Part shown: in pieces, positions 53,205 through 62,234 of the stretch
Position numbering within the stretch: position 1 is the stretch's first letter
Layout: each line of letters begins with the position of its first letter
NCBI RefSeq assembly: GCF_008692195.1
Contig: NZ_RXOM01000014.1
Span: 32,511-96,510 of the forward strand
DNA: 64,000 bases
Source of the DNA: Salegentibacter sp. R32
Lineage (GTDB): Bacteria; Bacteroidota; Bacteroidia; Flavobacteriales; Flavobacteriaceae
Direction: 5' to 3'
Notes under the pieces: model-generated
Told to the model about the DNA's origin: nothing
The model's database searches: none
Seen by the model: only the letters and a program-made list of their open reading frames with translations
Program-made: the position numbers and the translations under genes

Positions 53205-54668
53205 ATGAATAATAAAAATTACACAAAAGGAAATCAAAAAAACGGACTTACTCCAATCACTTCTAATTGGATGCATAAAATCATGAAAGAACAAGAAGTG
53301 GTTCAGGAGCTTTTTGCGACTTATGGATCTCCGCTAAATATTCTACATCCCGATTCTTTCGCTAAAAATTGTAATACGTTTAAGGAAGTTTTTCAGCAGC
53401 ATCAGGTAAAATCTCAATTATTTTACGCAAGAAAAGCCAATAAAGCTAAAGCGTTTGTAAAACGAGCCTTTTCAGAAAATATTGGAGTAGATACTGCTAG
53501 CGAGCGTGAACTTGAACAGTCTCTAGAACTTGGCGGCGATGGCGATCATTTAGTGCTTACTTCAGCAATAAAAACCGAAAAGCAAATCCGTATCGCAATT
53601 CAACATCAAGTTCCTATCATAATTGATAATCACGATGAATGTTTATTGATCAACAAATTGGCACAGGAACTCAACTGTAAAGCACGTGTAGGTTTTCGCT
53701 TAAGCGGATTTTATGTAGATAGTGAAAAACTTTATAGTCGCTTTGGGTTTGATATCGAAGAAATTGAAGCGTATTTAATCACGAATGTAGGAGAAGATAA
53801 AAAATTGAATACGTTTAATGTGGAAGGAATACATTTTCATTTAGATGGTTATTCAACAAAACAAAGAAGTGAAGCTTTATTGCAATGTATTCAGTTAATA
53901 AAAAAACTGAATGTACAAGGTTTTGCTTTTCGATTTATCGACATAGGTGGAGGTATTTTAATCAACTATTTAGAAAGTAAAGCTGAATGGTTAGATTTTG
54001 ATGCAAGGCTGAAAAAAAGTTTAAAAGGTGAAATTTCTCCAGTTACATTTAATAATAACGGACTTGGGTATTGGCTCGAAGACGGTATTGTAAAAGGAGA
54101 ACGAAAAACCTATCCTTATTATAATGAGATTAATACCGATAAATTTTTAGATGAAATTTTAGCCTATTCAGATAACAGCGGAAGCTCGATTGCGTCATTG
54201 CTCAGAGATCAAGATCTAGAAATTCGTATCGAACCAGGGAGATCGTTAGTGAATCAAGCGGGTATCACGATGGCAAAAGTGGTACATCGTAAAAAAGATG
54301 CCAAAGGGCAATGGTTGGTCGGTTTAGAGATGAATATGAGCCAAATGATGAGTTCAAGCGCAGATTTTATGCTAGATCCCTATGTGATATATGCCGATTT
54401 AGATGAAGATGAAACAGAAAATGATGCTGTTGAAGTTTATTTCACCGGTGCTTATTGTTTAGAAAGAGATGTATTATTAAAGAGAAAAATAAAATTACCC
54501 AAACTTCCGGAAATTAATGATGTCGTGATTTTTGTAAATACTGCCGGTTATATGATGCATTTTTTTGAAACGCAAGCGCATCTTTTTCAATTAGCGAATA
54601 ATCTGGTTTATACAGAAAAACCAGATTCAATAGGTATAACTGACTTTAAAAAAGATTCATTTGTTTAA
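53205..54668 (+). CDS. Y4yA-like type III PLP-dependent decarboxylase
   Basis: 487 residues, related to diaminopimelate/ornithine decarboxylases and to the Y4yA group. The PLP lysine is in FYARKANKAKA (Lys77). Further motifs are VDTASERELEQSLELG, GIHFHLDGYS, RFIDIGGGI (PLP phosphate), IRIEPGRSLVNQAG and, near the C-terminus, VNTAGYMMHFFETQAH. A Cys in FTGAYCLERDVLL sits where the active-site Cys of these dimeric enzymes is expected. It starts 6 bp after the fusion gene, so the two act together. The expected role is decarboxylation of an amino acid or conjugate made by the fusion enzyme, as SbnH does in staphyloferrin B synthesis. Confidence 0.8.
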   Translation: MNNKNYTKGNQKNGLTPITSNWMHKIMKEQEVVQELFATYGSPLNILHPDSFAKNCNTFKEVFQQHQVKSQLFYARKANKAKAFVKRAFSENIGVDTASERELEQSLELGGDGDHLVLTSAIKTEKQIRIAIQHQVPIIIDNHDECLLINKLAQELNCKARVGFRLSGFYVDSEKLYSRFGFDIEEIEAYLITNVGEDKKLNTFNVEGIHFHLDGYSTKQRSEALLQCIQLIKKLNVQGFAFRFIDIGGGILINYLESKAEWLDFDARLKKSLKGEISPVTFNNNGLGYWLEDGIVKGERKTYPYYNEINTDKFLDEILAYSDNSGSSIASLLRDQDLEIRIEPGRSLVNQAGITMAKVVHRKKDAKGQWLVGLEMNMSQMMSSSADFMLDPYVIYADLDEDETENDAVEVYFTGAYCLERDVLLKRKIKLPKLPEINDVVIFVNTAGYMMHFFETQAHLFQLANNLVYTEKPDSIGITDFKKDSFV

Positions 54669-54692
54669 TTCCCTACATAAATAGAAAAATAA

Positions 54693-55283
54693 ATGCTAGA
54701 AAAATTACTCATTGGAGACTATGAAAGTCTAATCAGTATTGTAGTGACCGCACCGATAATTTATGTAAGTATAATTTTTTACATAAGGATTTTCGGTAAA
54801 CGTACCACTTCCCAAATGAATAGTTTTGATTGGATAGTAACCGTTGCGATGGGATCGTTGGTTGCTTCTACTGTAATTCTAAAAGATGTATCTGTAATTG
54901 CTGGAGCATTATCTATTTTCATATTAATGTCACTGCAATTTGTATTAACCAAATTAATGGTGCGTTCTAAAAAAGTTCGAGAATTAGTGCGCGCTACACC
55001 AGAGTTATTATTTTTTGATGGTGAATTTATTATGAAAAATATGCGGCAAGAGCGTATTACTAAACCCGAAGTTTATGCTGCAATCCGAGAAAGCGGGTTG
55101 CCCAATATTAATGAAGTTTATGCAGTAGTTTTAGAAACCGATGCTAAATTTAGTGTAATAGGAATGAGTAAAAGTAATACTTCTTTTTCGCTAGCAGATG
55201 TCGAAGGCCTGCCAAATGGACTAAAGGAAGATTTAAAAAAAGTAAAAGACTCCGGTAAATTTCCCTCAGCAAAAAATGAATAA
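54693..55283 (+). CDS. DUF421 (YetF-like) membrane protein
   Basis: 196 residues with three N-terminal membrane segments (about 13-33, 45-65, 70-90) and a cytoplasmic DUF421 domain: FGKRTTSQMNSFDWIVTVAM early, then LVRATPELLFFDGEFIMKNM and KPEVYAAIRESGLPNINEVY. This family is widespread and its biochemical role is uncertain. It begins 24 bp after the decarboxylase gene, close enough for co-transcription, but DUF421 genes are common elsewhere, so a functional link to the PLP pair is weak. Confidence 0.85.
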   Translation: MLEKLLIGDYESLISIVVTAPIIYVSIIFYIRIFGKRTTSQMNSFDWIVTVAMGSLVASTVILKDVSVIAGALSIFILMSLQFVLTKLMVRSKKVRELVRATPELLFFDGEFIMKNMRQERITKPEVYAAIRESGLPNINEVYAVVLETDAKFSVIGMSKSNTSFSLADVEGLPNGLKEDLKKVKDSGKFPSAKNE

Positions 55284-55400
55284 AAGAAAAAATAATTCAG
55301 AATTAAATGAATGCATAAAATAATGATAATTATTGTGTGTTATGCTTTAGCTGGTTTATTTTAAAGATTCAACCTTAAATTTTCAAAATTAAAAGTCGAC

Positions 55401-56396
55401 TTAATTCCCCAGTATTCGTTTCCACAATTCTCCCAGTAATTTTTTGGCTTCTTGAGTATTTCTTTCTCTTTCGGTAATGATGACTTCCCCATTTTTCCTT
55501 TCTAACTGAAAGCTGAACGTAAAGTTTTTAGCGGAAGGCGAAAAGCCTAACAAACCAAAACGTAAATCATTCAAGTAAAGTTTTTCATTCTCTTTCGTGA
55601 TCGTGTACCAACCTTTAGTGATCTTGATGAGTCGCTGTACATTTTCTTCCTCTTTTAGATTTTCTAACCATTCGTGATTTTTGGGGTAAGCAGTAAATTG
55701 AATGGGTTTAGCATCAAAGAACGAATAGTGCCCGATGAGGTAAGCGTCTTTAGTATCTACATTTGCTGTCCATAAAATCGTATTGAATGGGGAAGGTTTG
55801 GTTTCTATTTCTGAATATTGAATGTTTTGTTGCTGAAGCGCTTCCGTAAATTTTTGATAAGTAATTCCTTTCAGAGTTAGCGTTAGCAACATATAAGCAG
55901 AACTAATGATTAATCCCAAATTATTAAGCTTTCTCCGTTTTGGAGAAGTTCTTTTCTTCCGCATCGCTAAAATCACAAAAACCAGAAAAGGTATAGTGTA
56001 AAGCGGATCGATTACAAAAATATTCTTATAAGCCAAGCGTAAATCTAAGGGCCAAAATAATTGTGTTCCCCAAGTGGTATGCGCATCAAGTAACGGATGC
56101 GTGATAAAACCCCAGAAAAACAGCCAAGACCAATTTTTCCAATTTGCCGTTTTTTCCCAGCGGGAAACGAGCCAACCGAAAATAAACGCAAAAACTACAG
56201 AAAATACAATCGAATGCGTAAACCCCCGATGAATTTCTAAAGCAGTCACCGTATCGGTAAAATGGGAAGCAAAGGTGTCGAAATCTGGAATGGTACCGGC
56301 AATTGCTCCGTAAAGCATCGCTTTATTGCCTACTTTTTTTCCTAAAACCGCTTCGCCAACGGCTGTTCCTAAAACGATTTGTGTTAATGAATCCAT
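55401..56396 (-). CDS. Membrane-bound metal-dependent hydrolase (YdjM/DUF457 type)
   Basis: 331 residues. MDSLTQIVLGTAVGEAVLG is the typical start; the metal-binding residues are in AGTIPDFDTFASHF, EIHRGFTHSIVFS and FITHPLLDAHTTWGTQL, all His/Asp motifs between membrane helices. About five hydrophobic segments occupy the first 190 residues; the last ~130 residues form a soluble domain. The family is annotated as inner-membrane hydrolase with unknown substrate. It is a single gene, preceded by a repeat-filled spacer. Confidence 0.88.
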   Translation of the reverse strand: MDSLTQIVLGTAVGEAVLGKKVGNKAMLYGAIAGTIPDFDTFASHFTDTVTALEIHRGFTHSIVFSVVFAFIFGWLVSRWEKTANWKNWSWLFFWGFITHPLLDAHTTWGTQLFWPLDLRLAYKNIFVIDPLYTIPFLVFVILAMRKKRTSPKRRKLNNLGLIISSAYMLLTLTLKGITYQKFTEALQQQNIQYSEIETKPSPFNTILWTANVDTKDAYLIGHYSFFDAKPIQFTAYPKNHEWLENLKEEENVQRLIKITKGWYTITKENEKLYLNDLRFGLLGFSPSAKNFTFSFQLERKNGEVIITERERNTQEAKKLLGELWKRILGN

Positions 56397-56858
56397 TTTC
56401 TATTATTTTAAATTGAAATCGAAGTTGAACTTGAACTTGAAATATTTTACTACTGCTTAACTGACTACTGCGTCTTACTTCTCGATACAATTTTGTTTCT
56501 GCTACCGCTTCAATAAAACCACTCGAAGCGACTTTGGGCTGTTAACTGAATACTGCCAACTGTTTACTACGTCCTACTTCTCGATACAATTTTATTTTCG
56601 CTATCGCTTCAACAAAATCACTCGAAGTGACTTTGAATTGTTATTGACCATTGCCAACTGTTTACTGCGTTTTCCTTCTCTACACAACTTTGTTTCCGTT
56701 GTCACTTCAATAAAACCACTCGAAGTGATTCATTGATCAATAACTTTTGGTTATCGTCATTCCGGACTTGATCCGGAATCGCATCAGAGTGAGTATAGAT
56801 CATAACTTTTTAAAAGTTTATTCTTGAATACTTATTCAATATTAAAAATCAAATCCTC
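56397..56858. other. 462-bp spacer with a tandem repeat array and a hairpin repeat
   Basis: 56407-56440 is a gaagttgaacttgaacttga tract. About 56452-56731 contains three tandem ~98-bp units, and 56756-56785 is a plain gtcattccgga..tccggaatc hairpin. No gene is seen. Confidence 0.7.
56452..56731. repeat. Three tandem ~98-bp repeats
   Basis: Each unit combines an aactg..tactgc word string with the element cttctcgatacaattttg ... taaaaccactcgaag (56478-56533, 56577-56633, 56676-56730). Units differ by scattered substitutions. The element is the inverted form of the repeat at 4863-4920; only here is it tandem. Confidence 0.75.
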
Positions 56859-58634
56859 CTAACTATCTACAATATTCATTTTACGAAGTAAAAACGACGC
56901 ATTCATATTTTGACAAATGCCATCTTTAAATTGATAGTCAAAATGCAATTCGTCGTTAATAATTTCAGCATCAAAATAATGGTTTTTTACTTGCGGCAAT
57001 TCGTTTGCGACTTCGCATAAACTTAGATCGTGCGTCGCAATAATTCCGGTAGAGTGGGAGTTCACGAGTTTTTCGACAAATTTTCGAGAGCCAATTGCTT
57101 TGTCGGTCGAGTTGGTTCCTTTTAAAATTTCATCAAGAATAATAAAATATTCATCGTTTTTAATTTCATCGACAATAAATTTTAACCGACTTAATTCTGA
57201 ATAGAAATAAGAGGCTTCATCGGCCAAAGAATCTACCGTTCGCATACTCGTGATGAGTTTGATCGGTGAATATTCACAGGTTTTTGCACAAACGGGCAGT
57301 CCCACATTTGCCATCATAATTTGTAAAGAAACCGTTCTTAGGAAAGTACTTTTCCCCGCCATATTGGCGCCGGTAATAATAAAAAATTCTTCTTTGTTAA
57401 TTTGGTAATCGTTCGTAACCGCATCGTCAGGATTGATAAGCGGGTGCACGGCTTCAGTAGTGGTTAAGATGACTTGATTCTGTTGAATTTCAGGATAAGT
57501 ATATTCTTGATGGTTAAAAGCAAAACCACCTAAAGAATTATGGGCATCAAAAAAATCGATGACTTCAAACCAGTTTTCTACCTCGTTGCTGTGATTTAAA
57601 ATCCATTTTTCCAACTTTAAAGATTTCTGTAAGTCCCAAAGTAAAAAGCCATTGATTACAACCCCAATAAGAAAGTTATTACGCTGGTCTAATGCATCTA
57701 TAGTTTTAGAAAATTGTTTTAGTATTTGTGAAGCTTTTTTTTCGTTATTGATGATTTTTTCTTTCTTGATCTTTAATAAACTGCTGTTGAATTTTTCTTT
57801 TTCAAGCAATGCCAGTAACAGATGATATTGTCTAAAAGTTTCTTGAACTTTACTAACGTTTGCGGAAAGCTTATTAATGTTTTTTAAATGTTTTCCTGTA
57901 ATAAGCAATCCCAAAATAAACCAACCCATCACAATATTACCGGAAATGAAATCTAGAAAATAGGCGATCACCATAATTATGGATAAAATGGAAAAAACTT
58001 GAGGAAGCCATCTAAATACAGAGGGAACAAAATTTTGATAACTTGTAAGCCACTTTAAAATAGTGGTGGTATCTGTTTCTACATTTACCAGTCTGGAAAT
58101 AGCGGTGAATTCTTGCCTAAAATTTATCTTTATCGATAGCTCTTGAATTCCCCCTTGTTTTTCTTTAATCTGCTGAATGTGATTGCTGCTCAGTAAATCA
58201 GCTAATTTTTGTTTTCCTGAAGCTAACGCGGTTCGGTTGAGGTATTGAAAAAACGAGCGGTCTCCAAATAAATCGATATCCTGACTAAATTCGTGTTGCG
58301 GATTGATAAATTCTTTTCCGTTCGGTAGGTGATGAAAATTGCGTTGAAGTACTTTGATTTCCGTTTCATTCAACTCAATAAATTGTTTCAGTTTTTCTTT
58401 TTCCTGCTGCAAGTCAGTATGCCTGGAAACTAAAAAAAGAAAACTGGCAATTCCTAAAAAGATAAATAATAAGACCAGTGAAGTATTTCCGAAGAAGAAA
58501 TAAACCAAAAAAGCAAAAATTAAGAAAACAACTAACCGAAGCATACTGGAAGCAAAAAGCTTTTTCTTGATGCTACTCAATGCTGTTTGGTACTGCTGAA
58601 TTTTATCTTGATAAACCGATAAAGGTGATTTCAT
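56859..58634 (-). CDS. Membrane-anchored MutS-family ATPase
   Basis: 591 residues. Two hydrophobic hairpins (about 30-68 and 208-242) predict membrane insertion; there is no mismatch-recognition domain. The C-terminal third is a MutS ATPase: Walker A TGANMAGKSTFLRTV (near 425), SMRTVDSLADEASYFYSEL, Walker B YFIILDEILKGTNSTDKA (near 500) and ATHDLSL. The length fits the Bacteroidota 'MutS-related' proteins rather than MutS or MutS2. With the DNA-binding N-terminus replaced by a membrane domain, a role in mismatch repair is doubtful; the true function is unknown to me. It lies 53 bp downstream of the MmcQ-like gene. Confidence 0.85.
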   Translation of the reverse strand: MKSPLSVYQDKIQQYQTALSSIKKKLFASSMLRLVVFLIFAFLVYFFFGNTSLVLLFIFLGIASFLFLVSRHTDLQQEKEKLKQFIELNETEIKVLQRNFHHLPNGKEFINPQHEFSQDIDLFGDRSFFQYLNRTALASGKQKLADLLSSNHIQQIKEKQGGIQELSIKINFRQEFTAISRLVNVETDTTTILKWLTSYQNFVPSVFRWLPQVFSILSIIMVIAYFLDFISGNIVMGWFILGLLITGKHLKNINKLSANVSKVQETFRQYHLLLALLEKEKFNSSLLKIKKEKIINNEKKASQILKQFSKTIDALDQRNNFLIGVVINGFLLWDLQKSLKLEKWILNHSNEVENWFEVIDFFDAHNSLGGFAFNHQEYTYPEIQQNQVILTTTEAVHPLINPDDAVTNDYQINKEEFFIITGANMAGKSTFLRTVSLQIMMANVGLPVCAKTCEYSPIKLITSMRTVDSLADEASYFYSELSRLKFIVDEIKNDEYFIILDEILKGTNSTDKAIGSRKFVEKLVNSHSTGIIATHDLSLCEVANELPQVKNHYFDAEIINDELHFDYQFKDGICQNMNASFLLRKMNIVDS

Positions 58635-58687
58635 GAATTTTCTGTTGAAGTGTAATTGGTGCTAAAATACAGAACTTCCCGAAGAAT

Positions 58688-59068
58688 TTATGATTCCATT
58701 TCCTTTAATTCCTGCTTTTGTTTTTTGGTGAGTTTGCTCACCACCAATTCATAACTGTGAGTAATAAAATGTTTGATTTGTTTTTCGGTGAGTTGCGGAC
58801 CGTTTACCACTACCGTGTTCCAATGTTTTTTGCTCATATGGTAACCGCCGTAAATTTCTTCAGGATATTTTTCACGGAGTTCGATAGCTTTTTCCGGGTC
58901 GCATTTTAAATTAATGGCAGCATCGCCCAATTCCCATTTTTCTAGTCCCACTAATGCAAACATTTTTCCCATCACTTTAAAAACCAAGGTATCTTCATCA
59001 AAAGGAAAATCTTCCGTGGCTCCCGGGTAGCTTAAACAATGTTCACGCAGTTGTAAAATATCCATCAT
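58688..59068 (-). CDS. MmcQ/YjbR family protein
   Basis: 126 residues with the family pattern LSYPGATEDFPFDEDTLVFK at the start, GKMFALVGLEKW, and LREKYPEEIYGGYHMSKKHW followed by a Lys-rich tail. The fold is a small double-wing, reported as DNA-binding-like, with no firmly established function. Its ATG overlaps the TGA of the pirin gene by 4 bp, so translation is coupled. Confidence 0.88.
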   Translation of the reverse strand: MMDILQLREHCLSYPGATEDFPFDEDTLVFKVMGKMFALVGLEKWELGDAAINLKCDPEKAIELREKYPEEIYGGYHMSKKHWNTVVVNGPQLTEKQIKHFITHSYELVVSKLTKKQKQELKEMES

Positions 59069-59946
59069 GAAAAAGGAATATTGGGTAAAGGTACAAAATC
59101 TGTTTCTCCGGGGACTTCAGGAAATTCTTGATTTTTCCATTTTTCCCGCGCTTGCTTTATGGTTTCCTTAGAAGAAGCCACAAAATTCCAATGGATAAAG
59201 CGTTCTTCCGGAAAAGTTTCGCCTCCAAAAATATAGACAGTTGTGTTCGCTTCCATTTCAAACTCACATAAGGTAGCATCTTTCGCTACTAAAATTTGTT
59301 TGGGTTCGTATTCGTAGCCTTCGTTAAGGACTTTTCCTTCTAAAATATACAAAGCACTTTCCCCGAATAAATGTTGACCAATAGTTACTTTTTGGCGTTG
59401 AGTACTTTTAATTTCAATAAAATATAAATCGCTATGCACAGGAACGGGAGAAGATTTCCCAAACGCTTTTCCGGCAATAAGTTTATAATGGAGTCCGTTT
59501 TCTTTCCAAGCGGGAATATCCTTAGCATCGACGTGCGCAAACGAAGGAGCTGTTTTTTCTAGTCCTTTAGGAAGTGCCACCCAAATTTGCAGTCCGTGTA
59601 AAGTTTTTTCTTGTTCGCGTAGTTTTTGAGGCGTTCTTTCTGAATGAACAATTCCTATTCCAGCGGTCATCCAATTCACGGCTCCGGGATTAATCTGGAT
59701 TTCGGTGCCTAAACTATCTTTATGAATAATGCTACCTTCAAATAAAAAAGTCAGCGTGGACAGTCCGATGTGTGGATGTGGCGGAACGTCTAAATTCTCT
59801 CCGACTTTTAAATGTGCCGGTCCCATATGGTCAATAAAAGCAAAAGGCCCGACCATTCTTTTTTGCCGAAAAGGTAACAAGCGGCCCACCATAAAGTTAC
59901 CAATATCGGCTGCGCGTTCTTCAATAATGAGATTGAGGTTAGACAT
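59065..59946 (-). CDS. Pirin family protein
   Basis: 293 residues, a bicupin. The metal site of the N-terminal cupin is visible in DVPPHPHIGLSTLTFL (two His) and GIGIVHSERTP (His and Glu), as in pirin and YhhW. The second cupin (about 170-290) carries ESALYILEGKVL and TTVYIFGGETFPEERFIHWN. Some bacterial pirins oxidise quercetin; the substrate here is unknown. It overlaps DUF4230 upstream by 8 bp and MmcQ downstream by 4 bp. Confidence 0.92.
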   Translation of the reverse strand: MSNLNLIIEERAADIGNFMVGRLLPFRQKRMVGPFAFIDHMGPAHLKVGENLDVPPHPHIGLSTLTFLFEGSIIHKDSLGTEIQINPGAVNWMTAGIGIVHSERTPQKLREQEKTLHGLQIWVALPKGLEKTAPSFAHVDAKDIPAWKENGLHYKLIAGKAFGKSSPVPVHSDLYFIEIKSTQRQKVTIGQHLFGESALYILEGKVLNEGYEYEPKQILVAKDATLCEFEMEANTTVYIFGGETFPEERFIHWNFVASSKETIKQAREKWKNQEFPEVPGETDFVPLPNIPFS

Positions 59947-60574
59947 CTTTTAAAATTTTAGTTTTGTTTTCTAAGGTTAGGTGTTCTTGCTGAAGTTCTA
60001 AAGCAGAATAATCTAATTTCCAGTTGATGGTTTCTACCAGTTTTTCAATAAGCTGAATGGTTTCCATTGCTTGGGAAGAGGCTTCTTTAAGCAACCCGCT
60101 GTTGGGAATTTTATCAACGATATGTTGTTTGGCTTCGCGGTTAATATCAGTTAAATCGGAGGAAGTAAAAGGATTGGCCCAACCTTCACGTTTATCGTAA
60201 TATTTAAAATCGGTTTCTATGGTGAGGAGTTCCGGTTGCGGAAAATTACTGAGGTAGATGGTTTTCTTTTCCACATCAGAATTCATTTTAATCTTCGTTA
60301 AATCAAAACCTACATGCGCTTTCGCTTCAATAAGAACTAGGGCTTTTTTGCTTCCCAGAAAGAGATTGAGCCATTTGTCTTTTACATTGTGGTAATGATA
60401 GATTTCAGAAAAGTCGCCTTCCACGGTAATAAATTTACAAACGGCCCGAATTTTTTCCATCAAGACGACCGATTGTTTTTCTTCTTTTCCTTTCCGTTTG
60501 GAGGAACTGAAAAACGAGTAAATAAAATACGCGGCAATGGCACCGGCGGCTAAACCTATAAAGAGTAATTCCAT
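59939..60574 (-). CDS. DUF4230 domain protein
   Basis: 211 residues with an N-terminal membrane helix (ELLFIGLAAGAIAAYFIYSF), a short basic linker and a DUF4230 domain (KIRAVCKFITVEGDFSEIYH ... VLIEAKAHVGFDLTKIKMN). Common in Bacteroidota; function not established. The end overlaps the pirin start by 8 bp, and it starts 2 bp after the DUF4260 stop, so it is a middle gene of a four-gene operon. Confidence 0.88.
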   Translation of the reverse strand: MELLFIGLAAGAIAAYFIYSFFSSSKRKGKEEKQSVVLMEKIRAVCKFITVEGDFSEIYHYHNVKDKWLNLFLGSKKALVLIEAKAHVGFDLTKIKMNSDVEKKTIYLSNFPQPELLTIETDFKYYDKREGWANPFTSSDLTDINREAKQHIVDKIPNSGLLKEASSQAMETIQLIEKLVETINWKLDYSALELQQEHLTLENKTKILKDV

Positions 60575-60576
60575 AG

Positions 60577-60927
60577 TTAGTTTCCTATTTCTCCCAGATG
60601 TGTAAATTTAAAACCTTTTTCTAATTTAAGTCCATAACCCAGCATTCTATCGAAACTGGAATGTGAAAAAAGTACAATTCCCACCATCTGAATCACTTCA
60701 GAAGTTAAGAAAATTCCGAGGAAATAAATAGCTATAGCTATAAATTTATGATGAAATATATTGTAGGTAATCGCCCCGATTTTGTTGTTGACTGTATAGC
60801 CCAGTATCCCAATATCGGGCGCGAAAAATAAACCTACAAACCACCACCAAGATAAATTCAGTAAGGAAAATAGGTAGATGCCAAGAAGGAGCATCGCGAG
60901 TTCTTCGAGTTTTAATGATGTTTTCAT
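60577..60927 (-). CDS. DUF4260 small membrane protein
   Basis: 116 residues with about four hydrophobic stretches (MLLLGIYLFSLLNLSWWWFV, PDIGILGYTV, FIAIAIYFLG, VIQMVGIVLF) and the conserved FSHSSFDRMLGYGLKLEKGF near the C-terminus, all typical of DUF4260. The function is unknown. It is the first gene of the DUF4260-DUF4230-pirin-MmcQ operon. Confidence 0.88.
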   Translation of the reverse strand: MKTSLKLEELAMLLLGIYLFSLLNLSWWWFVGLFFAPDIGILGYTVNNKIGAITYNIFHHKFIAIAIYFLGIFLTSEVIQMVGIVLFSHSSFDRMLGYGLKLEKGFKFTHLGEIGN

Positions 60928-61198
60928 TTATTTATTGACTTTTAGTGTATGATTTTAAAAACCACTTCGACAGGCTCAGTGTGACAATGCTTTAAAGGTT
61001 TTAATTTCGATTTCATTTTCAGCTTCAACTTCTATTTCAAACAGTTTTCCATTTTTTATCACTTGCTGCTTCCTTGATTTTCAATATTTTTTTAGATAGG
61101 CCATTTTAGCTTTTGGGATTTATATTTTTCATTTTCAATTTCGACTTCAACTTCAATTTCAGAACATCGCCGTAGCAAGTTCCACTCTTTGGGAGGGG

Positions 61199-61948
61199 TT
61201 AGGGGAGGCATTTATAAAGCACCGGTTTGCTTGGGGTGGCGTCATTTTTTATGGAAGCAATTTGTAAATTCAGTAGATAATTGCCGTCTTCGATTTTGTT
61301 GGAAACATAGATGAGTTCAGTAATCGTGGCATCCAGTCGGGTGTTTTCCGGGTAATTCCAAAAAGCACGGTGGGCGAGGAGCTCTCCGTCATCCTTTTCT
61401 TTATCTACCGAAGGTAAATCGATCAGCAGGTGTTTAATGCCGCATTCCCGAATGTATGTGGCCGCTTCTTCCAATACATACGGCCAATTGGTATGGCTGT
61501 GTTTTTGTCGCCTTTTCTTTTTGGTATTCGGTAAAGTTCTAATCACCAAAGCTTCCGCTTCATTTTTAGATAGATAGCGTTGCAATTGCTTTTTAGAAAT
61601 GGCGTAATCTTCCCCGTAATTTTCAGGCGCTACAGAAATTACTTTTGCTTTAAAGAAAAACTGCTTCAAGGCTTTGTTCACGCTGTAAAATTCTTCAGAA
61701 ATATGTCCGACAGATTCCGTATGCGTTCCGTGCGCGTGCGGATTAAATTGAATGTTATTAAAATTCACCGAAGCGCCTTCGCTCACTTTGGCTATCCATT
61801 TTCCTTCCTTCACCGGTTCGATGGTGGGTTGGTCTAAATACCAGGCAATCGGGTTGTTTTCATCTCCGCTTAAAGTAATTGAAATATCGAGCGGTTGGGC
61901 TAAATCTACGGTAAGGGTTTCTTTATCGAGTTGAATGGTGGTAATCAT
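61199..61948 (-). CDS. Cyclase family protein (kynurenine formamidase-like)
   Basis: 249 residues from the ATG at 61948; the in-frame ATG at 61981 would add 11 residues with no family support. The metal motif is present as NPHAHGTHTESVGHISE (near residue 70), where the family usually has HxGTHxD. Other features are SEEFYSVNKAL and CGIKHLLIDLPSVDKEKDDG with HRAFWN near the C-terminus. The replacement of the usual Asp by Glu in THTE is worth noting. It probably hydrolyses a cyclic or aryl amide. It is a single gene. Confidence 0.8.
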   Translation of the reverse strand: MITTIQLDKETLTVDLAQPLDISITLSGDENNPIAWYLDQPTIEPVKEGKWIAKVSEGASVNFNNIQFNPHAHGTHTESVGHISEEFYSVNKALKQFFFKAKVISVAPENYGEDYAISKKQLQRYLSKNEAEALVIRTLPNTKKKRRQKHSHTNWPYVLEEAATYIRECGIKHLLIDLPSVDKEKDDGELLAHRAFWNYPENTRLDATITELIYVSNKIEDGNYLLNLQIASIKNDATPSKPVLYKCLP

Positions 61949-62014
61949 ATGCTTTTTTTGTTCACGCCCTAATATAACCAATTCAGCCTAAAATTGTGTA
62001 AAGTGAAGGTAGTC

Positions 62015-62200
62015 TTAGTGTAAATAAGTTTTTATCACGAAGAGGATCCCAATAAAAGCTAAAAAACCTATTAAAATTAAAATACTCCATTTATAGTATT
62101 TTTTGTGAAGTTTGGCGTCTTTTCGATAACTAATTACCATCACAATGGCAAAAGCAATTACAAAAAAAAGAGCGAACATCCATTGGCCTTGGCTAAACAT
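62015..62200 (-). CDS. Small two-helix membrane protein
   Basis: 61 residues with two membrane segments (MFALFFVIAFAIVMVISY and WSILILIGFLAFIGILFVI) joined by a basic loop (RKDAKLHKKYYK). Such proteins are frequently conserved in Flavobacteriaceae; no function is known to me. It diverges from the MazG-like gene with 34 bp between starts. Confidence 0.7.
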   Translation of the reverse strand: MFSQGQWMFALFFVIAFAIVMVISYRKDAKLHKKYYKWSILILIGFLAFIGILFVIKTYLH

Positions 62201-62234
62201 TTTTTCTATTTTTAGGCAAAATTAATCTATTATT

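Noticed and set aside
56452..56731. CRISPR array
   Set aside because: There are only three units, the repeats are long and imperfect, the 'spacers' are similar to each other, and there are no cas genes.
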